From positions 1-39,769 of the forward strand of contig JBFFRY010000025.1 of the NCBI GenBank assembly GCA_041572755.1: a stretch of 39,769 nucleotides of DNA, in the 5' to 3' direction. Source of the DNA: JBFELU01 sp041572755. GTDB lineage: Bacteria; Actinomycetota; Acidimicrobiia; Spongiisociales; UBA11373. How positions within the stretch are numbered: the first letter of the stretch is position 1; the number at the start of each line of letters is the position of its first letter. The notes beneath the pieces are model-generated. The model had not been told where the DNA came from. It saw only the letters and a list, made by a program, of their open reading frames with translations, and did not search any database. Of the stretch, positions 1-9,310 are shown one piece after another. The position numbers and the translations under genes are program-made.

Positions 1-150
1 AAGGGAGGACAGGTTCCGGTCGAATTCTTCGGCGGCGCCACGGCGAGGCCGGCTCGAGCGGAAGCGGCTCAGGGAACCAACGCCGACGGCCGCGGCCGCC
101 GCGAGCCGACTCGACTTGGGTCGATCCGATGGTTGTCTGGAAGAATCGAC

Positions 151-2616
151 ATGCTGATGACTAAGCCAACGCCGGAACTCCCCGACCGGGCCCGGGTGGT
201 CGTGATCGGTGGGGGCGTGATCGGCACCAGCGTCGCCTACCACCTGGCCCATGCGGGATGGACCGATGTCGTCCTGTTGGAGCGGGACCGGTTGACCTCG
301 GGGACCACCTGGCATGCCGCCGGGCTGGTGGTGACCTTCGGGTCGCTCTCAGAGACCTCCACCGAGATGCGGCGCTACACCCGCGATCTCTACGCCCGAC
401 TCGAACAGGAGACCGGACTGGCGACCGGGTTCTCCCCGGTCGGCTTCGTGGAGATAGCCGCCGACGAGGACCGGCTCGAGGAATACCGGAGGGTGGCGGC
501 CTTCAACCGCTATTGCGGCGTGGATGTGGAGGAGATCTCGGCCGCCGAAGTGGCCGAACTGTTCCCCCTGGCCCGCACCGACGACATCCTGGCCGGCTTC
601 TACGTGGCCGGCGACGGCCGGGCCAACCCGGTCGATGTGACGATGTCGCTGGCCAAAGGGGCTCGGAACCTGGGGGTGAAGGTGGTGGAAGGCGTCCCGG
701 TCACCGGGGTGTTGCAGGAGGGCGACGCGGTGACGGGCGTGCGAACCGCGATCGGCGACATCCAGGCCGAGTACGTCGTCAACTGCACCGGGATGTGGGC
801 CCGCCAGCTGGGGGAGCAGGCCGGGGTGACGATCCCACTTCAGGCGGCCGAGCACTACTACCTGATCACCGAGCAGATCCCCGGCATCTCGCCCGACTGG
901 CCGATCATCGAAGACCCGGCCTCCTACGGGTACTACCGCGAGGAGGTCGGGGCGTTGCTGATCGGTCTCTTCGAGCCGGTGTGCGCCCCGTGGCGTGTCG
1001 AAGGCGTGCCCGAGGACTTCAGCTTCGGTGAGATACCCCCCGACTGGGACCGCATGGGTCCCTACGTGGAAAAGGCGATGAGCCGGGTGCCGGTCGCCGC
1101 CGAGACCGGGATCCGCAAGTTCTTCTGCGGACCGGAGAGCTTCACCCCCGACCTGCAGCCGGTGGTGGGGGAGGCCCCCGAGCTGCGCAACTACTTCGTG
1201 GCGGCCGGCCTCAACTCGATCGGCTTGCTCACCGCCGGGGGCATCGGCCGGGTGGTGGCCCACTGGATCGCGACGGGTCGCCCCGATGTCGACGTGACCG
1301 GCCTCAACATCGACCGCCTCCACCCCTACCAGGCGACGCCGGAGTACCGCCGCACCCGAACCGTCGAGTCCCTCGGGCTCGTCTACCAGGCGCACTACCC
1401 GACCCGGACCATGACGACCGCCCGCAACGCCAAGCTGTCGCCGCTCCATGGGCGCCTCAAGGATCGAGGAGCCTACTTCCGCGACGTGAGCGGCTGGGAG
1501 GCCCCCGACTGGTACGCCCCGACCGGGGTCGAGCCGGCCGTCGAACGGCTCTCGTGGGGCCGCCACAACTGGTTCCCCTACTGGGAGGCGGAGCACCACG
1601 CAGCCCGGCAGGGCGTGGTGCTGATGGACATGTCGTTCATGCCCAAATTCCGGGTGGAAGGTCGTGACGCCGGCCGCCTGCTGGAGCACCTCTCGGCCAA
1701 TCGCGTCGACGGCGACGCCGGCCGCATCACCTACACCCCGTGGCTCAACGAGGACGGCCGGATGGAGGCCGATCTCACCGTCACCAAGCTCGACGAGGGC
1801 CGCTTCTGGGTGGTGGCCACCGACACCGCCCACCGCCACGTCGAGACCCGCCTGCAGCGCCACCTCGGCGGCCTCCACGCCTTCGTCACCGACGCCACCG
1901 GCGGCCACGCCCAGATCAACGTGCAGGGTCCCCGGTCCCGGGAGCTGCTGCAGGCGGTGACCGGGGCCGATCTCACCGACGCATCGTTCCCTTTCCGCAC
2001 CGCCCGGGAGATCCCCATCGGCTTCGCCACGGTGCTGTGTGCCCGCATCACCTACGTGGGCGAGTTGGGTTACGAGCTCTTCGTCCCCACCGATCAGGCC
2101 ATCGGGGTCCACGACCTGTTGGTGGCGGCCGGTGAGGAACTCGGCCTGGCCCACGCCGGCCTCAAGGCGCTGTCCAGCCTGCGGATGGAGAAGGCCTACC
2201 GCGATTTCGGCCACGACATGGACAACACCGACGGGGTGTGGGAGGTCGGCCTCGGTCATGTCGTCGACCTGTCCAAGGACTCGTTCCTGGGCCGGGAAGC
2301 TGCCGAAGCCGCCCGGGCCGCCGGGCCGCCGTCGCGGCGGCTGGTGCAGATCCTGGTGGGAGACCCCGAGCCGCTCATGTATCACGGCGAGGTGGTCCAC
2401 CGCGATGGGGTCCCCGTCGGCGACGTGCGGGCCGCCTCCTACGGCTTCACCCTCGGGGGGGCGGTGGGTCTGGCGATGATCGAGGCGCAAGAACCGGTCA
2501 CCCGGGGATACCTCGACGCCGGCGAGTGGGCCGTCGACATCGCCGGCCAGCGCTACCCGGCGGTGGCCTCGCTCGCCCCCCTCTTCGACCCGTCGGGGGA
2601 GCGGGTCAGGGGCTAG
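151..2616 (+). CDS. FAD-dependent dehydrogenase fused to GcvT folate domain (dimethylglycine/sarcosine dehydrogenase-like)
   Basis: Predicted to demethylate an N-methyl amine oxidatively (dimethylglycine- or sarcosine-like) and pass the one-carbon unit to tetrahydrofolate in the cytoplasm. Domains in order: an N-terminal DAO/FAD fold with the dinucleotide motif GGGVIG at about residues 20-25; a middle FAO_M-type region; a C-terminal GCV_T plus GCV_T_C half from about residue 440. The motif TTWHAAG carries His55, which matches the histidine that holds FAD covalently in dimethylglycine dehydrogenase. NEDGRMEADL resembles the GcvT folate-site loop. The length of 821 aa suits the fused family. 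I chose ATG 151 because GGAAG (139-143) lies 7 nt upstream; an in-frame TTG at 133 is possible. The frame stays open to the window edge, but residues before 151 resemble no domain. The stop codon is shared with the converging transporter gene. The exact substrate is not shown by the sequence. Confidence 0.85.
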   Translation: MLMTKPTPELPDRARVVVIGGGVIGTSVAYHLAHAGWTDVVLLERDRLTSGTTWHAAGLVVTFGSLSETSTEMRRYTRDLYARLEQETGLATGFSPVGFVEIAADEDRLEEYRRVAAFNRYCGVDVEEISAAEVAELFPLARTDDILAGFYVAGDGRANPVDVTMSLAKGARNLGVKVVEGVPVTGVLQEGDAVTGVRTAIGDIQAEYVVNCTGMWARQLGEQAGVTIPLQAAEHYYLITEQIPGISPDWPIIEDPASYGYYREEVGALLIGLFEPVCAPWRVEGVPEDFSFGEIPPDWDRMGPYVEKAMSRVPVAAETGIRKFFCGPESFTPDLQPVVGEAPELRNYFVAAGLNSIGLLTAGGIGRVVAHWIATGRPDVDVTGLNIDRLHPYQATPEYRRTRTVESLGLVYQAHYPTRTMTTARNAKLSPLHGRLKDRGAYFRDVSGWEAPDWYAPTGVEPAVERLSWGRHNWFPYWEAEHHAARQGVVLMDMSFMPKFRVEGRDAGRLLEHLSANRVDGDAGRITYTPWLNEDGRMEADLTVTKLDEGRFWVVATDTAHRHVETRLQRHLGGLHAFVTDATGGHAQINVQGPRSRELLQAVTGADLTDASFPFRTAREIPIGFATVLCARITYVGELGYELFVPTDQAIGVHDLLVAAGEELGLAHAGLKALSSLRMEKAYRDFGHDMDNTDGVWEVGLGHVVDLSKDSFLGREAAEAARAAGPPSRRLVQILVGDPEPLMYHGEVVHRDGVPVGDVRAASYGFTLGGAVGLAMIEAQEPVTRGYLDAGEWAVDIAGQRYPAVASLAPLFDPSGERVRG

Positions 2617-5099
2617 GCCCCGCCGCCGTTGCCCCCCAGCAAACGGGCCACCGCGGCGTTGGCCGCCTCCTCCCTGGCCGTGGCCTTGATGATGCGGCGC
2701 CGGGTGGCTTCCAATCGCTTCTCGGCGTCGGCCAGCTTGCGCCGCTCGTGGCGTTGCGGGCTCTCCTCGGCCCGGACCCGGAGTTCGGCGATCTCCCCGG
2801 CGACCTTGTCGAGCTGCTTGTGAAGCGCGGCCAGCCGCTCGCGGGCCTCGGCCGCCTCCCGCTCGGCGATGGCGAGCCGCCCCGGGGGGCCCGACTCGGG
2901 TCCGGCGGCGAGGTCGACGGGAGCCCCCGCCAGGAACCCCGCGGTCATCGGGAGATGGGCCACGACCCGGTCGAACTCGTTCCCGAACTGGTCGAAGACG
3001 TTGCCTTCCCTCAGCCGCATCGGAAGCAGGACCAGAGCGGCGTCGGCGGAAGCCTTCACCATGGCGGCCGGAGTGGCTTGCGCCACCGTGTGGATCGACG
3101 CCGGGATGCGGAAGACGTCGAAGGACTCGGTGAGGTCGGCTCTCACCGACTCGGCATCTGCGTCGGGCGCGACGGGGACCACGATGCGGATCTCGGCCCG
3201 CGACCACTCGGGGGTCCTCGTGAACAGGTAGGCGGTGAGGGCGGCGAGCGTGCTCGCCTTGCCGTCGTTCCACCACACGTCGATGCGCCGCTGCCGCTGG
3301 GGTGTCTCGACCATGCGGTTCCAGCGGGCCTCGTCGGTGGACATGACCACCACGTTCTGCCCGTATCGAGCCACCTCCTGGAGGGCGGTCACGTAGGCGG
3401 CGCGGCGTTGCCGGTCGGGCTGCTCGGGGAGCCCGAACAGCGCCGTGTTGGCCTCCAGCGGGCCCACACCGAACGACTGCACGACCGTGGCCAGGGCTTC
3501 CATTCCGTTGGGGGCGAGGACGACCCTGGCGTGGATGTTGAGACCCAGGGCGGCGATCTGGGCCCGCAGGGTCGCCTCTTCCTCCTCGCGGGCCTTGCGG
3601 TCCATGGCCCCGCCACCCTCCAGGATCAGCATCGCCGCGGTCAGCCCGCTGCGTCCCTCCATCCAGGTGGCGAATCGCAGGAGGCGCTCCCGACGGAGCG
3701 GGTCCGCCGAGAACACCAGCAACTGGGGTCGCCAGTTGCGGGCCGTCTCCACTTCGGCCGTCATCGCCTGGAGCGACTCCTTGGCCCGTTGGAAATGGTG
3801 GGAGTGGCTGGCATCGGCCCAGCGCTCCGGCCGGGCTCGCCGGGCCAGGTATTGGTAGATGCCTCCCAGCACCAGGACGGCGGCGGCACCGGCCAGCGGG
3901 TTGATGGCCAGCATGGCCCCCAGGCACAGCAGGGCCCCGATGAGGCTGGAGCGACGGTTGAAGAAGCGGAATCGGGGCCGGAACGAAGGGCTCGACGCCT
4001 GCGCCTCGAAGTAGGTGGCGTAGTTGAGGAGCCCGTACGAGATCAGGAAGAACATCGAGACGACGGGAGCGATGGCATCCAGGTCGCCGAGGGCGATCGT
4101 GCCCATCCCGATGGCGAGCGTCAGGAGAACGGCGCGGCGCGGGTTCCCGGCGGCTCCGTGACCCTTGGCGAAGAACCCCAGCGCCGGGAAGATCCGGTCG
4201 GAGGCCAGCGACTGCAGGATCCGGGGACCTCCGAGGAGCGAAGCCATGGCCGACGAGAGTGTGGCGGCGATGACCCCGGCGTCGATGAGCGCCGGTACCT
4301 TGGCGACGGTGTTCATGATGCCGGTGTCGTCGATCATCTCGGTGCGGGTGGCGTTGGCGGCCAGCAGCACCGCCACCGAGATGTAGACGAGGGTGGACAG
4401 GCCCACAGCGACGAACGTGCCTCTCGGGAGGCTCTTGCCCGGTTCCCTGAGGTCTCCCGACATGCTGACTCCCTGGGTGAAGCCGGTGACCGCCGGGAAG
4501 AAGATGGCGAACACCACCCAGAAGCCGAGGGCTCCGTCGGGCGAGGAGAGCCCTTCGCTCACCCGCTCCCCGGCGGCTCCCTCCAGCGCGCCCAGGTAGA
4601 AGGAGATGAGAGCCGCCACCAAGGCGACCATCACCACGTACTGGAACCGGGTGGCCACGTCGGCGCCCGCCCACGCCAACACGAACAGCCCGGCGATGGC
4701 CACCGCTGCGATCACCTGACTGGCCCACTGAGCCTCCCAGCCCGCCACCGAGGCCACGGCCTCGCCGAAGCCGATGGCGTAGAAGCCGACCGAAACCGAT
4801 TGGGCCAGGAACAGCACGATCCCGATGGCTCCCCCGAACTCCATGCCGAGGGTGCGGGAGATGAGGTAGTAGTCGCCGCCGCCGCGGACCTCGATGTTGG
4901 TGGCGATCGCAGCGACCGAAATCGAAGTGAGCACCGACACTGCGGTGGCGCCGCCGATGATCAGGAGCGCCTTGACGAGCCCGGCGTTCCCCACGACGTA
5001 GCCGAGCCGCAGGAAGAGGATGATCCCGAGGATCGTGAGAATCGACGGGGTGAACACCCCGCCGAAGGTGCCCAGGCGGCCCTGGTTCTGGCTCGTCAC
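2613..5099 (-). CDS. SLC12-like APC superfamily transporter with large cytoplasmic C-terminal region
   Basis: Membrane transporter of the APC superfamily, closest in style to cation-chloride cotransporters (SLC12) and bacterial relatives often annotated as amino acid permeases. About the first 460 residues hold some 12 hydrophobic segments, beginning with a GGVFTPSILTILGIILFLRLGY stretch typical of SLC12 TM1. The rest is soluble and ends in a charged, probably coiled-coil tail of about 80 residues rich in Glu, Arg and Ala. Total length is about 828 aa. The start is uncertain: GTG 5099 removes a Pro/His/Gly-rich leader unlike the family, while GTG 5216 would nearly touch the divergent SDR gene at 5219. 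Neither has a strong Shine-Dalgarno sequence. Its stop forms a shared CTAG with the gene before it. The substrate (ions or amino acids) cannot be told. Confidence 0.8.
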   Translation of the reverse strand: MTSQNQGRLGTFGGVFTPSILTILGIILFLRLGYVVGNAGLVKALLIIGGATAVSVLTSISVAAIATNIEVRGGGDYYLISRTLGMEFGGAIGIVLFLAQSVSVGFYAIGFGEAVASVAGWEAQWASQVIAAVAIAGLFVLAWAGADVATRFQYVVMVALVAALISFYLGALEGAAGERVSEGLSSPDGALGFWVVFAIFFPAVTGFTQGVSMSGDLREPGKSLPRGTFVAVGLSTLVYISVAVLLAANATRTEMIDDTGIMNTVAKVPALIDAGVIAATLSSAMASLLGGPRILQSLASDRIFPALGFFAKGHGAAGNPRRAVLLTLAIGMGTIALGDLDAIAPVVSMFFLISYGLLNYATYFEAQASSPSFRPRFRFFNRRSSLIGALLCLGAMLAINPLAGAAAVLVLGGIYQYLARRARPERWADASHSHHFQRAKESLQAMTAEVETARNWRPQLLVFSADPLRRERLLRFATWMEGRSGLTAAMLILEGGGAMDRKAREEEEATLRAQIAALGLNIHARVVLAPNGMEALATVVQSFGVGPLEANTALFGLPEQPDRQRRAAYVTALQEVARYGQNVVVMSTDEARWNRMVETPQRQRRIDVWWNDGKASTLAALTAYLFTRTPEWSRAEIRIVVPVAPDADAESVRADLTESFDVFRIPASIHTVAQATPAAMVKASADAALVLLPMRLREGNVFDQFGNEFDRVVAHLPMTAGFLAGAPVDLAAGPESGPPGRLAIAEREAAEARERLAALHKQLDKVAGEIAELRVRAEESPQRHERRKLADAEKRLEATRRRIIKATAREEAANAAVARLLGGNGGGA

Positions 5100-5205
5100 A
5101 TGGCGATTGTGGTCGCCCGGGTGCCCGGGTGCCAGCCTCGGGTGGTGTCGAGGACCCGCTCCGGCACCCACATCGATGGCGGGAGCGCGATCCGTCGTGA
5201 CCCGG

Positions 5206-5211
5206 TAGGTT
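5206..5211 (+). promoter_or_regulatory. Predicted -10 box of a leaderless promoter (first SDR gene)
   Basis: TAGGTT fits the actinobacterial TANNNT -10 consensus. It ends 7 nt before GTG 5219, so the RNA would start at or next to the start codon. There is no Shine-Dalgarno sequence before GTG 5219, which agrees. I see no clear -35 element. Confidence 0.5.
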
Positions 5212-5218
5212 CCCACCC

Positions 5219-5965
5219 GTGGGGTTCACCGGCAAGGTTGCCATCGTGACCGGAGCCGCCTCCGGGATGGGGGCGGCCAGTGCTCGCCGGCTGGCCGCCG
5301 GCGGTGCCGCGGTCGTGATCGTCGACCAGAACGAGGCCGGGGCGATCGAAATCGCCGGAGAAGTCGGGGGTGAGGCGCTGACGGGAGACGTCGGGGACAG
5401 CTCCTTCTGCGACCACGCGGTGGCCACGGCCGTCGATCGCCACGGCTCCTTGGACGTGCTGGTGAACGCCGCCGGCGTCATCGTGCGGGCACCCGGCCAC
5501 GAGACCACCGACGCGCAGTGGCGGCGCATCTTCGCCGTCAACGTCGACGGCGTGTTCGCCATGTGCCGGGCGGCGCTGCGGGTGATGCGCACCCAGGGGA
5601 GAGGCGCGATCGTCAACTTCGGGTCCATATGGGGCGACGTGGGAAGCGCCGGCCACGCCGCCTACGCCGCCACCAAGGGGGCCGTCCACCAGCTCACCAA
5701 GTCCTTGGCGCTCGAGCACGCCCGGGACGGCATCCGGGTCAACGCGGTGGCGCCCGGCGAGATCCGCACCCCGATGCTGGCCTCGGAGCGCCCCGCCCCA
5801 CCGACCGAAGATGAGCTGCAGCGCATCGCCGACGAGACGGTGCCGATGGGGCGCCTCGGGGATCCCGATGAGGTCGCCGCGGTCGTGGCGTTCCTGGCTT
5901 CGGATGAGGCGAGTTACCTGACCGGATCGATCGTCACCGTCGACGCCGGATACACGGCGCGATGA
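5219..5965 (+). CDS. Short-chain dehydrogenase/reductase (classical SDR)
   Basis: NAD(P)-dependent oxidoreductase of the classical SDR family, 248 aa, the normal length. It shows the cofactor motif TGAASGMG at residues 11-18, NAAG at about 83-86, and the catalytic tetrad Asn108, Ser136, Tyr149 and Lys153 (YAATK). The end (SIVTVDAGYTAR) matches the usual SDR C-terminus. GTG 5219 is chosen because the SDR fold begins right there and a -10 box sits 7 nt upstream. It overlaps the next SDR by 4 nt (ATGA), so the two are translationally coupled and may catalyse successive steps or form a heteromer (inference). The asymmetric TGxxxGxG region does not settle NAD versus NADP, and the substrate is unknown. 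Confidence 0.9.
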   Translation: MGFTGKVAIVTGAASGMGAASARRLAAGGAAVVIVDQNEAGAIEIAGEVGGEALTGDVGDSSFCDHAVATAVDRHGSLDVLVNAAGVIVRAPGHETTDAQWRRIFAVNVDGVFAMCRAALRVMRTQGRGAIVNFGSIWGDVGSAGHAAYAATKGAVHQLTKSLALEHARDGIRVNAVAPGEIRTPMLASERPAPPTEDELQRIADETVPMGRLGDPDEVAAVVAFLASDEASYLTGSIVTVDAGYTAR

Positions 5966-6729
5966 GCAGATTCGTCGGCAAGGCCGTGCTGGTGACGGGA
6001 GGCAACTCGGGGATCGGCCGCGCCGCTGCCGCCGCCTTCGCTTCGGAAGGCGGGTCGGTGATGATCGCCGCCCGCAACGAGGATCGCTCGGCGGACGTCG
6101 TCGGGGAGATCACCGGAGCCGGGGGCACCGCGGCGGCCGTCCGCTGCGACGTGACGAGCCCCGCCGACTGTGAAGCGGCGGTCACCGCCACCGTGGAGCA
6201 CTACGGGAGCCTCGACGTGCTGTTCAACAACGCCGGCGTCATCTTTCGGGAGAAGACCGTGCCTGCGACCTCCGTCGAGGAGTGGGATGCAACCTTCGAG
6301 ATCAACACCCGGGGCACGTTCCTCATGTCCAAGGCGGCCCTCGAGGTGATGATCGAACAGGGCGGCGGCGTGATCATCAACAACGCTTCATACTTCGGGC
6401 TGGTCGGCGGCCGGGGCACCGCGGCGTACAGTGCCTCCAAGGGAGCGGTGGTCCTGCTCACCAAGGCCATGGCGCTCGACCACGCCTCGAACGGGATCAG
6501 GGTCAACTGTGTGTGCGCCGGTTCGGTCGACACCCCCATGCTCCAGGGAGAGATGGAGGAGATGGGGGGCGAAGCAGCGGTGCGCCATCTCTTCGAAGAC
6601 AAGCATCCACTCGGCCGGATTGCCTCCCCCCACGAGATCGCTCAGGCGGTTCTCTACCTGGCCTCGGACGACGCCGCGTTCGTGACCGGCGCCGCCTTGC
6701 CGATCGACGGGGGGCTCACGGCGGGCTAG
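5962..6729 (+). CDS. Short-chain dehydrogenase/reductase, second of a coupled pair
   Basis: Classical SDR of 255 aa. It has the cofactor motif TGGNSGIG at residues 12-19, NNAG at 89-92, and the catalytic residues Asn115, Ser143, Tyr156 and Lys160 (YSASK). It ends with the typical GAALPIDGGLTAG tail. ATG 5962 overlaps the stop of the preceding SDR (ATGA), so the two are one transcription unit. The two are clearly paralogous but too different to be a recent duplication. An 11-bp inverted repeat (GGAAC-G-GTTCC, 6735-6745) lies just after the stop, before the pirin gene; it may be an operator or weak terminator. The substrate cannot be told. Confidence 0.9.
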   Translation: MSRFVGKAVLVTGGNSGIGRAAAAAFASEGGSVMIAARNEDRSADVVGEITGAGGTAAAVRCDVTSPADCEAAVTATVEHYGSLDVLFNNAGVIFREKTVPATSVEEWDATFEINTRGTFLMSKAALEVMIEQGGGVIINNASYFGLVGGRGTAAYSASKGAVVLLTKAMALDHASNGIRVNCVCAGSVDTPMLQGEMEEMGGEAAVRHLFEDKHPLGRIASPHEIAQAVLYLASDDAAFVTGAALPIDGGLTAG

Positions 6730-6812
6730 CAACGGGAACGGTTCCGGGAACAAAGACCCCTTGGACGCGGTTTCTACCTACGATCCCCGCCCCTGCGAAG
6801 GAACGAACGAGC

Positions 6813-7829
6813 ATGGAACCGGTCTCCGAAGTCGTCGATTTGGGCTTCCCGTGGACGGGGGTCGACCCGTTCATCTTCACGGTGCATCACGTCGACCACT
6901 ACCCGGCCGGCAATGAGGCGCTCGGCCCGGTCGCCTCCCTCGAAGGTCGCAACCTCGGCTCCGACTTCTCCTACCAAGACGGGTGGAGCATGTATCACGG
7001 GGGAGTGGTGCCCGGGTTCCCTCAGCATCCCCACCGCGGCTTCGAAACGGTCACCGTCGTCCGGCGCGGCTACGTCGATCACTCCGATTCGCTGGGGGCC
7101 ACCGCCCGCTACGGCGAAGGCGACGCGCAGTGGCTCACCACCGGCAGCGGGATCATGCACGCCGAGATGTTCCCCCTCCTCAACCCTTCGGGGCCGAATC
7201 CCCTTCAGCTGTTCCAGATCTGGCTCAATCTTCCCCCCGAGTCGAAGATGGTCCCGGCCCACTTCGCGATGCTGTGGGGCGAGGAGATCCCCACCATCAA
7301 CCCGGCCCCCGGGGTGACGCTCGACGTGATCGCGGGAACCGTCGACGGGGCAACCGCCCCGGCTCCGCCGCCCGACTCGTGGGCCTCGCGGGCCGACTCG
7401 CACCTGGGTATCTGGGTGGTGCAGATGGACCCCGGCGCCACCTGGGAGGTGCCCGCCGCTCCCGCCGGAGTCAACCGGACGCTTCACTGTGTCACCGGGT
7501 CCCGCGTTGAGATCGGATCGGTCGAGATCTCTCGCAACCAGGCCGCCCGGCTCCGCCCCGATATCGAGGCCATCGTGGTCAACGGCGACGAGCCGGCCGA
7601 GTTCCTGATGCTGCAGGGCCGCCCCATCGGGGCGCCGGTGTTCCAGATGGGCCCCTTCGTGATGAACACCCCGGAAGAGCTCAGGACCGCCTACGACGAC
7701 TACCGCCGGACCGGATTCGGTGGCTGGTCCTGGTCGCGGATCGACCCGGTTCACGATCGCGCTGAGGGGCGCTTCGCGCTGCACGCCGACGGCAAGGTGG
7801 AGCATCGGGATCGCCAGCCGATCGGCTGA
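6813..7829 (+). CDS. Pirin family protein (bicupin, iron-binding)
   Basis: Pirin-type bicupin. The N-terminal cupin shows all four expected metal ligands: His72 and His74 (PQHPHRGFE), His116 and Glu118 (GIMHAEM), with the spacing seen in human pirin (His56, His58, His101, Glu103). At 338 aa it is longer than the usual 230-290 aa, with extra sequence between and after the cupins. ATG 6813 has GAAGGAA about 9-10 nt upstream; TACGAT (6779-6784) is a possible -10 box. Many bacterial pirins have quercetinase activity or act as redox-dependent regulators, but the role here is unknown. The gene follows the SDR pair by 83 nt and may share its transcript. Confidence 0.85.
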   Translation: MEPVSEVVDLGFPWTGVDPFIFTVHHVDHYPAGNEALGPVASLEGRNLGSDFSYQDGWSMYHGGVVPGFPQHPHRGFETVTVVRRGYVDHSDSLGATARYGEGDAQWLTTGSGIMHAEMFPLLNPSGPNPLQLFQIWLNLPPESKMVPAHFAMLWGEEIPTINPAPGVTLDVIAGTVDGATAPAPPPDSWASRADSHLGIWVVQMDPGATWEVPAAPAGVNRTLHCVTGSRVEIGSVEISRNQAARLRPDIEAIVVNGDEPAEFLMLQGRPIGAPVFQMGPFVMNTPEELRTAYDDYRRTGFGGWSWSRIDPVHDRAEGRFALHADGKVEHRDRQPIG

Positions 7830-7974
7830 GATCCCCCGACCCTTCGCCTCGGGCGCCTCACATCCGCTCTTCTTTGCGAAGATGAGCCGTGTGCGGGTCG
7901 TTGGGCGACCGGCACCGGCCGCATCGTCTCCCTCCCAGACTTCCGGCCGCGGCTCGACGCCCACCCCAGTCCGG

Positions 7975-7980
7975 TAGCCT
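7975..7980 (+). promoter_or_regulatory. Predicted -10 box of a leaderless promoter (CDF-like gene)
   Basis: TAGCCT matches TANNNT and ends 9 nt before ATG 7990. The nine bases between are C-rich with no Shine-Dalgarno sequence, which fits leaderless transcription. Confidence 0.45.
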
Positions 7981-7989
7981 CCCCCCGCA

Positions 7990-8604
7990 ATGGACGACCA
8001 GTCCGCCCCCACTCGTTGGCTCCGCCTGGCTCTCCGCCTCGAGTACGCCACCATCGGGTGGAACCTCGGTGAGGCGGTACTCACCATCGCCCTCGGGCTC
8101 GCTGCAGCCTCCCTGGCCCTGGTTGGGTTCGGCACCGACTCGATCATCGAGGTCTTCGCCTCCTCCGTCGTCGTCTGGCACCTCTCCCCGAAGCATCCCG
8201 TCGATCACCCGGAGCGAACCGCGCGAGCGCTCCGCCTCGTGGCCGGCGCGTTTGGATGCCTCGCCTTGGTGCTGGCGGTGGTGGCCACCCGCGATCTCGT
8301 CACCGTCCGTCGACCGGATGAGTCACCCTGGGGTATCGCCTACCTCGCAGTGACCGCGGTCGTCATGTTTGCGCTGGCGAGCGCCAAGCGGCGGGTGGCG
8401 TCGCGAGTCGACTCGGCTCCGCTGAGGTCTGAGGCGACGATGACGTTCCTCGACGGGATCCTCGCCACTGCGACGACGACCGGGTTGGCGCTCAACGCCG
8501 CAGTGGGTTGGTGGTGGGCCGATCCATCGGCGGCACTCGTGGTTGCTGTCGCCGCCGCCAATGAAGCCCGGGAGAACTGGGAAGAGGCCGCCGAATACGC
8601 CTGA
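7990..8604 (+). CDS. CDF-like (cation diffusion facilitator) membrane protein
   Basis: 204-aa membrane protein with about six hydrophobic segments. It matches the transmembrane part of cation diffusion facilitators: a GFGTDSIIEV segment (near residues 46-55) in the TM2 metal-site position, and a SEATMTFLDGIL segment with a conserved acidic residue in the TM5 position, followed by GWWWADPSAAL. The usual cytoplasmic C-terminal ferredoxin-like domain is missing, so this is the short TM-only form common in actinobacterial genomes. It is probably an inner-membrane divalent cation exporter (inference); metal specificity is unknown. ATG 7990 was chosen for the -10 box 9 nt upstream and the lack of an earlier start with a ribosome site. 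Confidence 0.7.
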   Translation: MDDQSAPTRWLRLALRLEYATIGWNLGEAVLTIALGLAAASLALVGFGTDSIIEVFASSVVVWHLSPKHPVDHPERTARALRLVAGAFGCLALVLAVVATRDLVTVRRPDESPWGIAYLAVTAVVMFALASAKRRVASRVDSAPLRSEATMTFLDGILATATTTGLALNAAVGWWWADPSAALVVAVAAANEARENWEEAAEYA

Positions 8605-8658
8605 CCGGACCGGCCCGCCGTCGGGCGGCTCGATGCGGCGGCGGGGGGGTGCAGGCCC

Positions 8659-8664
8659 TAGAGT
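8659..8664 (+). promoter_or_regulatory. Possible -10 box upstream of plsY
   Basis: TAGAGT fits TANNNT. Transcription would start near 8670, which either gives a 30-nt leader to GTG 8699 or starts at the in-frame GTG 8669. The second would add ten residues to PlsY. Confidence 0.35.
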
Positions 8665-8698
8665 TGAGGTGGAGACTCGACCCCTGGGGGACATACCC

Positions 8699-9310
8699 GT
8701 GGATACGCTCGCCACCGCTGCGGGTACCGCGCTCATCGCCTATCTGGTGGGCTCGTTGCCGTCGGCATACCTCGTGGGGCGTCTGGTTCGGGGGATCGAC
8801 GTCAGATCGGAGGGTGAGGGCAACGTCGGGGCCCGCAATGTCTTCCACGAGGTCGGGACCGGGTGGGGAATCGTCGTGTTTGCGCTGGACTTCGCAAAGG
8901 GGGCGGGCGCGGCACTGCTCTTTCGGGATCCCACCTGGCAGTTGGCGATCGCCGCCGTGTTCCTCGTCGTCGGTCACGGGTTCCCGGTGTGGCTGCGTTT
9001 CGTGGGCGGCAAGGGAATGGCAGCGGCCGGCGGATTCGCGGCGGCCCTGTTCCCCGTGGCGGCACTGATCGGAAGTGCCGCCTGCGGGGTCGTTTGGCTG
9101 CTCACCCACCGGTTCCTTCCCACCGTGGTCACGGTCACGGTCGTGACGCTGGTGGGGGCACCGTTGCTGGGGAGCGACCTCGAGGTTGCCGGCACCGCGC
9201 TGCTCGGCTTTGTCGTGGTGGCCGCGAAACGCGTCATCGACGAACCGCGTATGCGTCGGATCGAAGCCGAGACGGGGTGGGATAGGGAGAAGGGAGGAAC
9301 CAGGCGATGA
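8699..9310 (+). CDS. plsY: Glycerol-3-phosphate acyltransferase PlsY
   Basis: Integral membrane acyltransferase that moves an acyl group from acyl-phosphate to glycerol-3-phosphate, the first step of phosphatidic acid synthesis. It has 203 aa and about five to six membrane segments. The PlsY signatures are present: GSLPSAYLVGR near residues 18-28; the loop SEGEGNVGARN (37-47), the counterpart of the family GSGNxGATN loop; and GHGFPVWLRFVGGKGMA (92-108). GTG 8699 is chosen because a G-rich ribosome-binding stretch (GGGGGA) ends 7 nt upstream and the first membrane helix begins soon after. GTG 8669 is an in-frame alternative. It overlaps the next gene by 4 nt (ATGA), so the acyltransferase and the glycosyltransferase are co-translated, hinting at glycolipid synthesis. 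Confidence 0.88.
   Translation: MDTLATAAGTALIAYLVGSLPSAYLVGRLVRGIDVRSEGEGNVGARNVFHEVGTGWGIVVFALDFAKGAGAALLFRDPTWQLAIAAVFLVVGHGFPVWLRFVGGKGMAAAGGFAAALFPVAALIGSAACGVVWLLTHRFLPTVVTVTVVTLVGAPLLGSDLEVAGTALLGFVVVAAKRVIDEPRMRRIEAETGWDREKGGTRR

Noticed and set aside
1..150. Possible 3' end of a gene or longer N-terminus at the window's left edge
   Set aside because: All three forward frames are open for most of this stretch because of high GC, and no translation resembles a known protein end; cannot be decided without upstream sequence.
349..5628. Very long open frames opposite or beside the first genes (for example a 1759-codon minus frame)
   Set aside because: Low-complexity Arg/Gly/Pro/His translations with no domain, lying across well-supported genes on the other strand; typical GC-rich shadow frames.
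7830..7989. Terminator or small RNA between the pirin and CDF-like genes
   Set aside because: Only imperfect short stems and no T-run; nothing beyond the -10 box at 7975 can be supported.
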